DNA from: CALGLS01 sp964508085
GTDB lineage: Bacteria; Bacteroidota; Bacteroidia; Chitinophagales; Saprospiraceae
NCBI GenBank assembly: GCA_964508085.1
Contig: CAZDTI010000369.1
Span: 1 to 8,607 of the forward strand
DNA: 8,607 nt
Direction of reading: 5' to 3'
Below are positions 1 through 6,755 of the stretch, in pieces. The number at the start of each line of letters is the position of its first letter. Position 1 is the first letter of the stretch. Under the pieces are notes generated by a model, which saw only the letters and a program-made list of their open reading frames with translations, had not been told where the DNA came from and did no database searches. The position numbers and the translations under genes were made by a program.

Positions 1-131
1 AACGGCTACAACTTTCTGGCGATTTACGTAGCTACAACATTATGTCGCAAGACACCGAAACGGGCTGGTTGCGCTTGAGGTTGAAAAAACGCCAGAAGGC
101 AGTTTTCGTTTTCGTTAAAAGTTTTCGTTGT
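1..131. repeat. Gene-free left edge with nested inverted and direct repeats
   Basis: No convincing gene is seen here; every frame is short or runs into a stop. The stretch is rich in small repeats. TTCTGGCG (14-21) is complementary to CGCCAGAA (90-97). Inside it CGCAA (46-50) pairs with TTGCG (69-73), and inside that CCG-AAA-CGG (55-63) can close a small loop, so one strand could fold as a nested stem. GCTACAAC occurs twice (5-12 and 31-38). GTTTTCGTT occurs at 102-110 and 121-129, with a further TTTTCGTT between them. It lies directly downstream of the minus-strand gene that ends at 132. It could be a weak 3' structure for that gene or part of a dispersed intergenic repeat. The repeats are seen directly; their role is a guess. 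Confidence 0.3.
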
Positions 132-1694
132 TCACTCCACCAAAACTCCCTTCGTCAAAATCGCTTCTCCCACCCGACAAGTCAACCAATAACTCCCACT
201 CGCCAACCTGCTCACCGGAACCATATGCGTAATATCCCCATACCGACTTTCAAATGCTAACACTACTTTTCCAGCCGCATCCACCAAACTAAAATAAGCC
301 GTTTCCTTCAAACTCGGATGCTGGAAATAAACATTCAGATAATCCGTCGCTGGATTCGGATAGGTTTTTATTTCGAAGCTGACTTCTTGTAGCTCTATTG
401 TTGGGGAGATAAGATGACAGCCGGGCACTAGGCAGCCATGTTGGTCTACTTTTACGATCCAGGCGCGTTGGGGAGGGTCTTCTGCCTGTGGAGTATTATC
501 TGTGGCTTGGCCAACCATTATAAAACCACCATCTGTAGTTTCTTCGAGATCATAAAAAGAATGAATGTCTGCACGACTTTCTACATAACGGTAATAGCGA
601 GTCCATAAGCTATCTCCTCCATTTGATATTTTTGAAATGGTTCCATTTAAATCATAGCCATTTTCGGCATGATTGGGATTGTAAATGGTACCCACTCCTA
701 TATAGCCACTATTATCTGATGGGATTATCATTTTGGTTATGGTGTTTAAACTAATAGAAAAGGAATCCCGTATATCTACACTCCATTCTACATTTCGATC
801 TGCATCTAGCTTTAGAAAAGCGCTGTGCCAATTAAGGTTAGATAAGTTGGGATTAGGAGTTGTTTCTTCCATTCCTTTTCCTGTTGCTAATAAATAGCCG
901 CCATCTGCTGTAAATAAAATATCGGTGGCTCTATTCCATAGTTCTCCTTCTGGTGAAATATATTCCCATTGGATTTCCCCTTCCTGATTAATCTCATATA
1001 GATGCACTCTGGAAATGAAGTTGGACCCCGTAAAATTAGTATTTGTCTTATGCCCTGTCACCAATACCCTATCATCAGGTAAAACAAGAACTGCCCCATT
1101 TGACTCGCTAATTATTGTATCTCCATATATTCCATCCCATTCTATATTTCCCAGACTATCTAGTTTTACCAAATAATTATCCGTATTTCCCCATTCATTA
1201 TGTAAGTTACAAACCATCAAATGACCATTGTCATTCGTATTATGGGAGCTTGTCAGAGCGATAAATGGTTCTTCTGGGAAGTAAGGACTAATAAACTTTT
1301 TAATAAATATGGTATCTCCTTCTGCATCGTATTTGATAAGAATAGCTCCTACTCCAGAGGTGTCAACATGTCTTCCTGTTAGTAAGAAATCCCCATTCAT
1401 GTCAGATGTCAAAGTGTTATTCCAAGCGCTATAATAATCATTAGGCCCTAATAGTGTTTTATACCATTCTATTTCTCCTTCTAAGGTCGTTTTTCCCAAA
1501 AAAACGCCCAATCGATGAGGAGGTAAAGTATCGTTTGTAATACCGCTTACATAATAGCAACTATCTGTCACTTCTATGCTAGTAATAACGGTAGGTGCGA
1601 TCCCGTGGAAACTAAGTCGGTTGTTAAATGTCTCTTGTCCATTAGCAATTGTAACTAGAATAACACTGACAAAAGTTAATAGTATCTTTTTCAT
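132..1694 (-). CDS. Secreted seven-repeat beta-propeller-like protein with T9SS type A sorting domain
   Basis: This 520-residue protein has no recognisable catalytic motif. Residues 1-20 are a signal peptide (MKKILLTFVSVILVTIANGQ). Seven repeats of about 52-64 residues follow, each with a hydrophobic strand ending in a small turn: YYVSG (47), FLLTG (103), HLMVCN (158), VLVTG (210), YLLATG (267), YIGVG (331) and FIMVG (391). Most have a 'D/N-G-G' turn just before that strand and a later 'GxIxW' strand, as in GEIEW (73), GNIEW (182) and GEIQW (239). Seven such units suggest a seven-bladed propeller. Residues ~443-520 (TYPNPATDYLNV...GVLVE) match a type A sorting domain, so the protein should cross the outer membrane by the T9SS. 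The start at 1694 was chosen because the signal peptide begins there. An upstream in-frame ATG (1760) would add 22 residues encoded by a hairpin and overlap the preceding gene. It lies 52 bases after the protease gene and is probably co-transcribed with it. Binding or scaffolding is an inference. Confidence 0.88.
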   Translation of the reverse strand: MKKILLTFVSVILVTIANGQETFNNRLSFHGIAPTVITSIEVTDSCYYVSGITNDTLPPHRLGVFLGKTTLEGEIEWYKTLLGPNDYYSAWNNTLTSDMNGDFLLTGRHVDTSGVGAILIKYDAEGDTIFIKKFISPYFPEEPFIALTSSHNTNDNGHLMVCNLHNEWGNTDNYLVKLDSLGNIEWDGIYGDTIISESNGAVLVLPDDRVLVTGHKTNTNFTGSNFISRVHLYEINQEGEIQWEYISPEGELWNRATDILFTADGGYLLATGKGMEETTPNPNLSNLNWHSAFLKLDADRNVEWSVDIRDSFSISLNTITKMIIPSDNSGYIGVGTIYNPNHAENGYDLNGTISKISNGGDSLWTRYYRYVESRADIHSFYDLEETTDGGFIMVGQATDNTPQAEDPPQRAWIVKVDQHGCLVPGCHLISPTIELQEVSFEIKTYPNPATDYLNVYFQHPSLKETAYFSLVDAAGKVVLAFESRYGDITHMVPVSRLASGSYWLTCRVGEAILTKGVLVE

Positions 1695-1707
1695 GGTCTT
1701 AGTTTTA

Positions 1708-1740
1708 TGTCCGCTTACAGGTTTCTTCTGTAAGCGGACA
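1708..1740 (-). promoter_or_regulatory. Perfect 13-bp hairpin in the intercistronic gap
   Basis: TGTCCGCTTACAG (1708-1720) is exactly complementary to CTGTAAGCGGACA (1728-1740), with a 7-base loop. It fills most of the 52-base gap between the stop of the protease gene (1747) and the start of the propeller gene (1694). On the minus strand it is followed by TAAAACTAAG, not a U-run, so a full intrinsic terminator is unlikely. A partial terminator, an mRNA-stabilising 3' end after processing, or a structure limiting translation of the downstream gene would all fit. The stem is seen directly; the role is inferred. Confidence 0.5.
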
Positions 1741-1746
1741 ATTAAA

Positions 1747-4700
1747 TTATCGAGCAACAACTAGTTTCCCAGTTACTAAGTTATGTTTATTAGAAGCTAT
1801 ACTGTACAAATAAAAACCCTCTTCTACTTTTCCACTGTTCCAGCTTAAAAAGCCCTCTTTACCATTGGGTAGTCCTATTTCTTCAATCAGGCTACCACTT
1901 GAATCAAATATACGAATACTTAAATTAACATAATCTTGATCCAGATTATATTGGAATTGAACATTTTGATTCGCAGGATTAGGGAAAGCGGTTATTCTAT
2001 TAGTGACTTTCTCATTACTATTACCATTATTTATTCGTAATTCCTCTGTGGGTTCTGGCAAAATTGGTTCGTCATAAATCGCATGGCCAAATGATGTATT
2101 CAGAATGTTCTTAGCTTGTATTCCTGCAATCCCCCGACTGTTGCTTGCTAGGTCTATCACTTTTTCCAAATCTGACACTCCCATATCCTTAACAGATTTA
2201 TCTTCCTTTATTAGTCTAATTTGTAATTCTTTCAAGCTCCTAAAATAAGCAAGCTCCACTTGTTGAGTAGCAGACATTTCGTAAGATTGACCTAAAAGAA
2301 TTAAAGCATTTTCTGCCGACGCTATGTTTCCTTCGTGTAACCAACTGTCCACTATTGTCATATCTGTCCGAACACTTTCCTGACGAGACAACCAGAGCCT
2401 TACGGAGTCCATATCGTGAAAATAGCGATCGTGCATGAAAAAATTACTTAAGTGAGTAGCAGCGTAAGTAAAATTACTTTTGTAATGACTTAGGTTACTT
2501 TCTAAGTTTGTCCGTTCTGTAGCATTAGTCACCATAGTCTCTAAAGAGGTAGTCATATTAGAAGGCATCGGTTCTAATTTCGTTTTTAAATAAGTTAAAA
2601 CATCTTTACGTTTTAAAACATCTGGATTCGCCACCAGCAAATCATATAACTCACTATGAGTGAATAAGTCAGTGCGATCACTTGCTGCAAATACGACTTC
2701 CTTTGACAACCACGGAGAATGCATTGTCATTTTCGACTTTAACTGGTTGGAAGTTGCAGAGGAGGAAGTTGCAATCTGGTTCAATAAAGCATCGGTATTT
2801 CCTCCATCTATTTTAGAAGTCCAGTCTAGTCTAATTGCATCATATGCATTTTTGTTTTGGTGATAACTAGCTCTTCGATCACTTTCGTCTTCGTGATCCA
2901 TAAGGGCTGAAAAATTGATTAAACATTCGTTTTCACTTGAGGTTCCAGATGGATTCACTTTTGGAAAAGTAGTAACCGTCAAAGGTTCTTCTAGCGGTGG
3001 CGCCACATCAAAAAAGTAAGTTACGTTATAACTGGCACTATTATTTTTAAAATCACTTTCAGGATTTCCTAAATGCGAAAAAGAATTTCCTGCTGCTTCA
3101 TCAAAAGCACCTTGCATTGTCGAAATACCATGATCCTGATTTGGAGGATTAGGCCCAGGAAAAGGGTTGGTTCCTATTGCTTCATTCGGAACAGAAAAAT
3201 CGAAATTATTTGCTTCCATTGAGTTGTTTCTATTGCAAGCATAAGATAACCCATTCGTAGGATTGGAAGGGTTTAGATTCATCCCATTCGACAAGTTTGC
3301 AACATGTAAGTCCTTAAAACTATTAGATCTAATCTCGTTAGAGACAGCTCCCGACTCCCGAGTCAAAAGCCCAACCGTAATCCGACTATCATCCATTCCC
3401 GCAAATTCATTTTCTTCTACGATGTACCCTGTAGAGCCATTGAGATACAAACCAATTGGAGGATACACATAAAAATAATCTACCCCAACTTCAAAGTCAT
3501 TTCTAGTAATTAACGGAGCAGTAACACCACTACTTAAAATACCAACATGGTTTCTTACAAAACTGGTGCGATCTACTTCAAAAGTATTGTTAGAAACGCC
3601 CGTCATAGAAGATCGAACACCCATCCACAATCCAGAGAAAGAGGACAATTGATCGGACCAGGTGGTGCATGGATCGTCATCTGACTCACACCATTGAGTT
3701 ACCGTGAAATCTGAATCAATGGCATTGATCCCCATTCCTTTAAATGTGTATAAATCGTAGTAGTTATGAGATCTTTCATTTTTGAAATCGCAGCTTAAGA
3801 ATGGAATATTTGTTACTTGATTTAACTTAACGTGTTCTTGAAAAAAGCCTCCGGCGTAGTCGTCATCTAGTTGAAACCGAGAATTAATAAACTCGCTGAT
3901 ATTGGGTTCATTTGTATAAGGCCCAAAGTCTACACTTTTTGTATTGTTAATGAAGAAGGCATCATTACATTTAATAATAGCGCCACCACCATCAACTAAG
4001 TCAACTTCGTCAAAGGTCTGAATCCCTACTTTTGCGTAAGAAATTGTTCCTTCGTTTATAATCTCTACAGAAGATTGATTTGTTTCTGTTTGAGGAAAAC
4101 CACTTCTTCCCCAGGCACAAATCCCTGCCCAATAGTCTCCGCATTTTGACGAAGCAATAGTTACTTCACCTTGATCCACGATTAGCTTGCCACCGGGTCT
4201 GACTATTATTTTCCCATCTGGAGGCATAATCACCTTACATTTTATAGTCAAGGTTGCTCCTGCACTAATAATAATGCTTCCTCCAATATGTTTACCGCTT
4301 TCCCAAATTTCATCAGCAAGAATATCAACATCATAAGAGGAGTCATATTCTGTCTTTAAATATTGTGACTGAAAGCCATGAATTAAGCTTCTGGTTATCT
4401 GCCCCTGCTGTAGAGGAGTCAAATGATTATTTATTTTTGAGTAGGACATAACATTATTGGAGCAATTAGGATCAAAGTTAGGATTACAAAAAGTTACGCT
4501 ACACGATATACCCCCTGTGCAACCTGAGGGAGTAGGTGCACAATGAGGGGATGGTAAGCCATACAAAGCTATTTGGGTATCACACCAAACATGGTGGATG
4601 CCTAGATGATGTCCCATTTCGTGAGCAAAATTATATGCGTTGGCAGATGCAGAAACATTGGTTATATGATTAGTGTATGATTTATTCATAAGAACCCCCC

Positions 4701-5265
4701 CTGAAGGCCCCCACCCAGTACCACCACTTGGATGTTCAATAAGATACAGATTTAAAATACAATCACTATCGGGGTTGTAAGCATTGAATAAATAATTATT
4801 TGTAAAAGGACAAGTATTACATGGTGTATTATTTATTATTCCTACATCATCAGGACGATAAAAAACATTAGCTATATCAAATCGAATACGAGTATCTTCA
4901 ATCCAAGGAGCATTTGGTACAGGCCCCTGAAACAGTAAAGGGTTAATTGTTTTAAATACCCAAGCTTCACTATTTTTTACGATTGCTCTTACTACTTCAT
5001 CCTGATCAATAGTGAAATTCCCTGGATCAGTAGGATGAACCTGTCCCGGATTGTTTGGATCTTCATTTTGCATTACATGTATATTTATCCTAATAACCTT
5101 CTCGGGGTCAGTTGGGCTTGGAAAATATCGTTCAATTTCTGAACACGATGGAGGGAAGACGCTCGTTGCAGACAAAGGTTCTGAATCCAGGCAATTAATT
5201 TGTCCATTCCCCAAACTGTATGAGAAGAGGAAGATAACAATGTAGACTAACTTGTTCTTTTTCAT
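1747..5265 (-). CDS. Secreted M43-like (pappalysin/cytophagalysin-type) zinc metalloprotease with beta-helix and T9SS sorting domain
   Basis: This 1172-residue protein starts with a signal peptide (MKKNKLVYIVIFLFSYSLGNGQ). The catalytic domain spans about residues 55-300. HEMGHHLGIHH at 215-225 is the metzincin HExxHxxGxxH motif: H215, H219 and H225 bind zinc and E216 is the general base. NNVMSYS (270-276) supplies the Met-turn (M273). Six cysteines (228, 242, 249, 255, 260, 268) lie between the two motifs and suggest disulfides. Motif and Met-turn resemble peptidase family M43, whose known members cleave extracellular proteins. Residues ~318-760 look like a right-handed beta-helix, opening with short strands such as GGSIIISAGATLTIKC and continuing with Asn/Gly-rich turns. 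Residues ~785-1065 are predicted helical and unassigned. Residues ~1090-1172 (AFPNPANQNVQF...LVVAR) form a type A sorting domain. The start at 5265 begins the signal peptide; no Shine-Dalgarno is seen. It is the first gene of a likely two-gene operon. Substrate is unknown. Protease assignment is strong, the M43 subfamily less so. Confidence 0.9.
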   Translation of the reverse strand: MKKNKLVYIVIFLFSYSLGNGQINCLDSEPLSATSVFPPSCSEIERYFPSPTDPEKVIRINIHVMQNEDPNNPGQVHPTDPGNFTIDQDEVVRAIVKNSEAWVFKTINPLLFQGPVPNAPWIEDTRIRFDIANVFYRPDDVGIINNTPCNTCPFTNNYLFNAYNPDSDCILNLYLIEHPSGGTGWGPSGGVLMNKSYTNHITNVSASANAYNFAHEMGHHLGIHHVWCDTQIALYGLPSPHCAPTPSGCTGGISCSVTFCNPNFDPNCSNNVMSYSKINNHLTPLQQGQITRSLIHGFQSQYLKTEYDSSYDVDILADEIWESGKHIGGSIIISAGATLTIKCKVIMPPDGKIIVRPGGKLIVDQGEVTIASSKCGDYWAGICAWGRSGFPQTETNQSSVEIINEGTISYAKVGIQTFDEVDLVDGGGAIIKCNDAFFINNTKSVDFGPYTNEPNISEFINSRFQLDDDYAGGFFQEHVKLNQVTNIPFLSCDFKNERSHNYYDLYTFKGMGINAIDSDFTVTQWCESDDDPCTTWSDQLSSFSGLWMGVRSSMTGVSNNTFEVDRTSFVRNHVGILSSGVTAPLITRNDFEVGVDYFYVYPPIGLYLNGSTGYIVEENEFAGMDDSRITVGLLTRESGAVSNEIRSNSFKDLHVANLSNGMNLNPSNPTNGLSYACNRNNSMEANNFDFSVPNEAIGTNPFPGPNPPNQDHGISTMQGAFDEAAGNSFSHLGNPESDFKNNSASYNVTYFFDVAPPLEEPLTVTTFPKVNPSGTSSENECLINFSALMDHEDESDRRASYHQNKNAYDAIRLDWTSKIDGGNTDALLNQIATSSSATSNQLKSKMTMHSPWLSKEVVFAASDRTDLFTHSELYDLLVANPDVLKRKDVLTYLKTKLEPMPSNMTTSLETMVTNATERTNLESNLSHYKSNFTYAATHLSNFFMHDRYFHDMDSVRLWLSRQESVRTDMTIVDSWLHEGNIASAENALILLGQSYEMSATQQVELAYFRSLKELQIRLIKEDKSVKDMGVSDLEKVIDLASNSRGIAGIQAKNILNTSFGHAIYDEPILPEPTEELRINNGNSNEKVTNRITAFPNPANQNVQFQYNLDQDYVNLSIRIFDSSGSLIEEIGLPNGKEGFLSWNSGKVEEGFYLYSIASNKHNLVTGKLVVAR

Positions 5266-5663
5266 GATTTAAAATTTATCGGTTAAAAAATAAGTTGCTA
5301 ATTCTATATACCCCATCATTCAACGGGATATTTCTAGCGTTCAAATTGATCCTTTCATAAAATAAATCACCATTTCCATGATATGCAGAAAACCGCATCA
5401 CAGATCAAAGCAAGGCCCCAGCCCACCCAAAATATTTTTCTTATTTAGTGAATTAAATCATTTCGCCTAAAGGAAGAAAGTGGCAAAATCAGTACGGTTG
5501 CAATTTCTAAATAAAGAAATTACAACAGCGTAAAAAAAAGATGTACGTAAATTGTTAGATTTTACAAATTGCAAAAGAAAAGAGTGGTTAATTTTCATTG
5601 GGGGGTCGGGTTTTTAAACTTTTTAAGATATCCTAAAGGTCGAAAAAAAAAATGGACTTATCC
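5266..5663. other. AT-rich gene-free region upstream of the protease gene
   Basis: No frame gives a plausible gene. This stretch should carry the promoter of the minus-strand protease operon, but I found no perfect Bacteroidota -7 box (TAnnTTTG) close to the start; TCAATTTG at 5349-5342 on the minus strand is one base off. The word CCTAAAGG is present at 5466-5473 and 5632-5639. TTGCAATTT (5498-5506) and AAATTGCAA (5566-5574) are a 9-bp inverted pair, which competes with a local hairpin listed separately. A run of ten A bases lies at 5643-5652. Confidence 0.5.
5497..5526. other. Hairpin with one mismatch upstream of the protease gene
   Basis: GTTGCAATTTCT (5497-5508) pairs with AGAAATTACAAC (5515-5526) at 11 of 12 positions (C5501/A5522 is the mismatch) around a 6-base AT loop. 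Neither strand has a clean U-run directly after the stem, so it is not a convincing terminator. It lies about 230 bases ahead of the protease start and could be a leader structure or a protein-binding inverted repeat. Confidence 0.3.
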
Positions 5664-5704
5664 AAATAAAAAGCCGTAATATTTTATAACAAAAATATTA
5701 CGGC
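5664..5704 (-). terminator. Intrinsic terminator of the M23 peptidase gene
   Basis: GCCGTAATATTTT (5673-5685) is exactly complementary to AAAATATTACGGC (5692-5704), giving a 13-bp stem with a 6-base loop. Read on the minus strand the stem is followed directly by TTTTTATTT. It begins 38 bases after the stop of the peptidase gene, which is the usual position. This fits rho-independent termination on the minus strand. It would also insulate the protease operon from read-through. Confidence 0.82.
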
Positions 5705-5708
5705 CAAT

Positions 5709-5745
5709 TGAGTTCGCTTAGAGCTCCGCTGTAGAAGCGAACTCA
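5709..5745 (-). other. 11-bp hairpin overlapping the M23 stop codon
   Basis: TGAGTTCGCTT (5709-5719) is complementary to AAGCGAACTCA (5735-5745) with a 15-base loop containing the palindrome GAGCTC. On the minus strand the left arm includes the TGA stop of the peptidase gene (5745-5743). With the terminator stem just downstream it makes two consecutive 3' hairpins, possibly protecting the mRNA end. No U-run follows this stem, so it is probably not the terminator itself. Confidence 0.45.
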
Positions 5746-6450
5746 CGGCCTATTCCTCCGAATAAACCCCGTAGGATCCAAATACCCAAAACGATCATCC
5801 GAATACCCCGGCCCCAAAGACATCCCCACAAAATCCCGCATCTCCAAATGCAAGTGCGCGGCATAACGTCCTTTCGCATTACCAATGGTTCCAATTTGTA
5901 CTCCTCGTTTAATCAAATCACCAGGTTGCACTCGAATAGTGTGAAGGTGAGCATATACTGTTTCTACAAAAGGTTTGGCAGGATCATCGGAGACTTTGTG
6001 AACAACTCGAACAACATTTCCCCATCCGCAGCAAACTTCTTTAGCATCGACCACTAATCCATTGGCAACCACATGTACGGGGTCTCCTAAGTCTGTATTC
6101 CCACCACCTCTACCATTCCAATCTTCTCCCAGGTGGTTTTTATCTCCGAAATTGAGTGCCTTGTAGTAACCTGCAGCATCAGGGATTCCTACTGGAAAAT
6201 CAAAGCCATTTGCACGAAATGCAGGATATTGATCAAAGTAAGCTTTATAGTAAGAATCGGATATAGCAGGGAAAAAATCTGGTGAAGTCGTATCCGCTTT
6301 CATATTCGCCAAAAAATGATCGTGTAAGCAGGAATGGTATTCATCAGAGGTTTTCGAATGGCTATCTGGAGAAGGATTGCTGTTTATTAACCAAAGCGGA
6401 ACAGAAATAAGAATCGAAACAAATAGAAAAGTAGCTAAGTTTTTTATCAT
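5743..6450 (-). CDS. M23-family (LytM-type) zinc metallopeptidase, probable peptidoglycan endopeptidase
   Basis: This 235-residue protein has an N-terminal hydrophobic segment (residues ~5-23) that could be a signal peptide or an uncleaved anchor; no lipobox cysteine follows it. The catalytic domain fills about residues 95-235. The M23 signature is complete: HLGED (H106, D110) and HLHLEMR (H199, H201) give zinc ligands H106, D110 and H201, with H168 of YAHLH and H199 as catalytic histidines. M23 enzymes hydrolyse peptide cross-links in peptidoglycan, and some cleave other glycine-rich peptides; the usual site is the periplasm or envelope. The segment between the hydrophobic stretch and the catalytic domain (~25-95) is not recognised. 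There is no T9SS sorting domain. The start at 6450 is the only ATG that gives the hydrophobic N-terminus. The gene stands alone, with its own terminator, and is divergent from the repeat-protein gene. Enzyme family is secure; exact bond specificity is not. Confidence 0.92.
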   Translation of the reverse strand: MIKNLATFLFVSILISVPLWLINSNPSPDSHSKTSDEYHSCLHDHFLANMKADTTSPDFFPAISDSYYKAYFDQYPAFRANGFDFPVGIPDAAGYYKALNFGDKNHLGEDWNGRGGGNTDLGDPVHVVANGLVVDAKEVCCGWGNVVRVVHKVSDDPAKPFVETVYAHLHTIRVQPGDLIKRGVQIGTIGNAKGRYAAHLHLEMRDFVGMSLGPGYSDDRFGYLDPTGFIRRNRP

Positions 6451-6500
6451 AATACTTAAGGATTAAGAAAAAGAGAACGCAATGGCTGCTATCTTTCGTA

Positions 6501-6520
6501 CAAAATTTAGGGCCTAAAGG
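6501..6520 (-). promoter_or_regulatory. Palindrome overlapping a -7-like box ahead of the M23 gene
   Basis: TTTAGG-G-CCTAAA (6506-6518) is a perfect 6-bp inverted repeat around one base. The minus strand reads CCTTTAGGCCCTAAATTTTG, so the palindrome runs into TAAATTTTG (6509-6501), which resembles the Bacteroidota -7 box TAnnTTTG but with one extra spacer base. A transcript starting just downstream would have a leader of roughly 45 bases. The layout suggests an operator on a promoter; no matching -33 element is certain. Confidence 0.3.
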
Positions 6521-6651
6521 TAATTCATTCCCCAAAATTGAGCCTAATTCCCGCAAAGTTTACTTTTCTCCGTTTTACAAAGACATTTCTACTTGCTAAA
6601 TATTCGTCAAAATCTACATGCTCCGCAACAGAAAACGGACGTTATTAGTTG

Positions 6652-6659
6652 TAAATTTG
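6652..6659 (+). promoter_or_regulatory. Candidate -7 box (TAAATTTG) for the repeat-protein gene
   Basis: TAAATTTG fits the Bacteroidota consensus TAnnTTTG exactly. It lies 97 bases ahead of the proposed GTG start, which implies a leader of about 90 bases. No TTTG or TTG was seen at the expected -33 distance, so the call rests on the -7 box and its position. Confidence 0.4.
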
Positions 6660-6755
6660 CTAAAGAAGACATTGGTTAATCTATAGGCAGCTTTTTTTAT
6701 AGCTTATGGAACTTATCAATATAATACCAAAACCCGAAAAGCAAACATATCCATC

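Larger units (their letters stand above)
6451..6755. other. Divergent intergenic region between the M23 and repeat-protein genes
   Basis: Both flanking genes are read outward from this 305-base stretch, so it should hold two promoters. A plus-strand TAnnTTTG box and a minus-strand palindrome with a -7-like sequence are listed separately. A further perfect minus-strand TAnnTTTG (TATGTTTG, 6749-6742) lies about 290 bases from the peptidase start, which makes it a less likely promoter. A short 21-codon reading frame (ATG at 6706, stop at 6769-6771) overlaps the next gene's start. No RNA gene was recognised. Confidence 0.5.

Noticed and set aside
1..78. Plus-strand frame open from the left edge to a stop at 76-78, possibly the tail of an upstream gene
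   Set aside because: Only 25 codons are visible, with no recognisable motif, and the same bases form inverted and direct repeats.
42..260. 72-codon plus-strand frame starting in the left-edge repeat
   Set aside because: It runs antisense into the 3' end of the well-supported propeller gene and its translation looks like a basic low-information sequence with no domain.
1708..1740. Insertion-sequence terminal repeats
   Set aside because: The arms are only seven bases apart, and no transposase or target duplication is present.
1695..1760. Longer N-terminus for the propeller protein using the ATG at 1760
   Set aside because: The extra 22 residues are encoded by the intercistronic hairpin, overlap the preceding gene and would bury the clear signal peptide that starts at 1694.
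2660..3472. Two plus-strand frames (2660-2863 and 3263-3472)
   Set aside because: Both are antisense to the protease gene, which reads without interruption through the region and has coherent domain structure.
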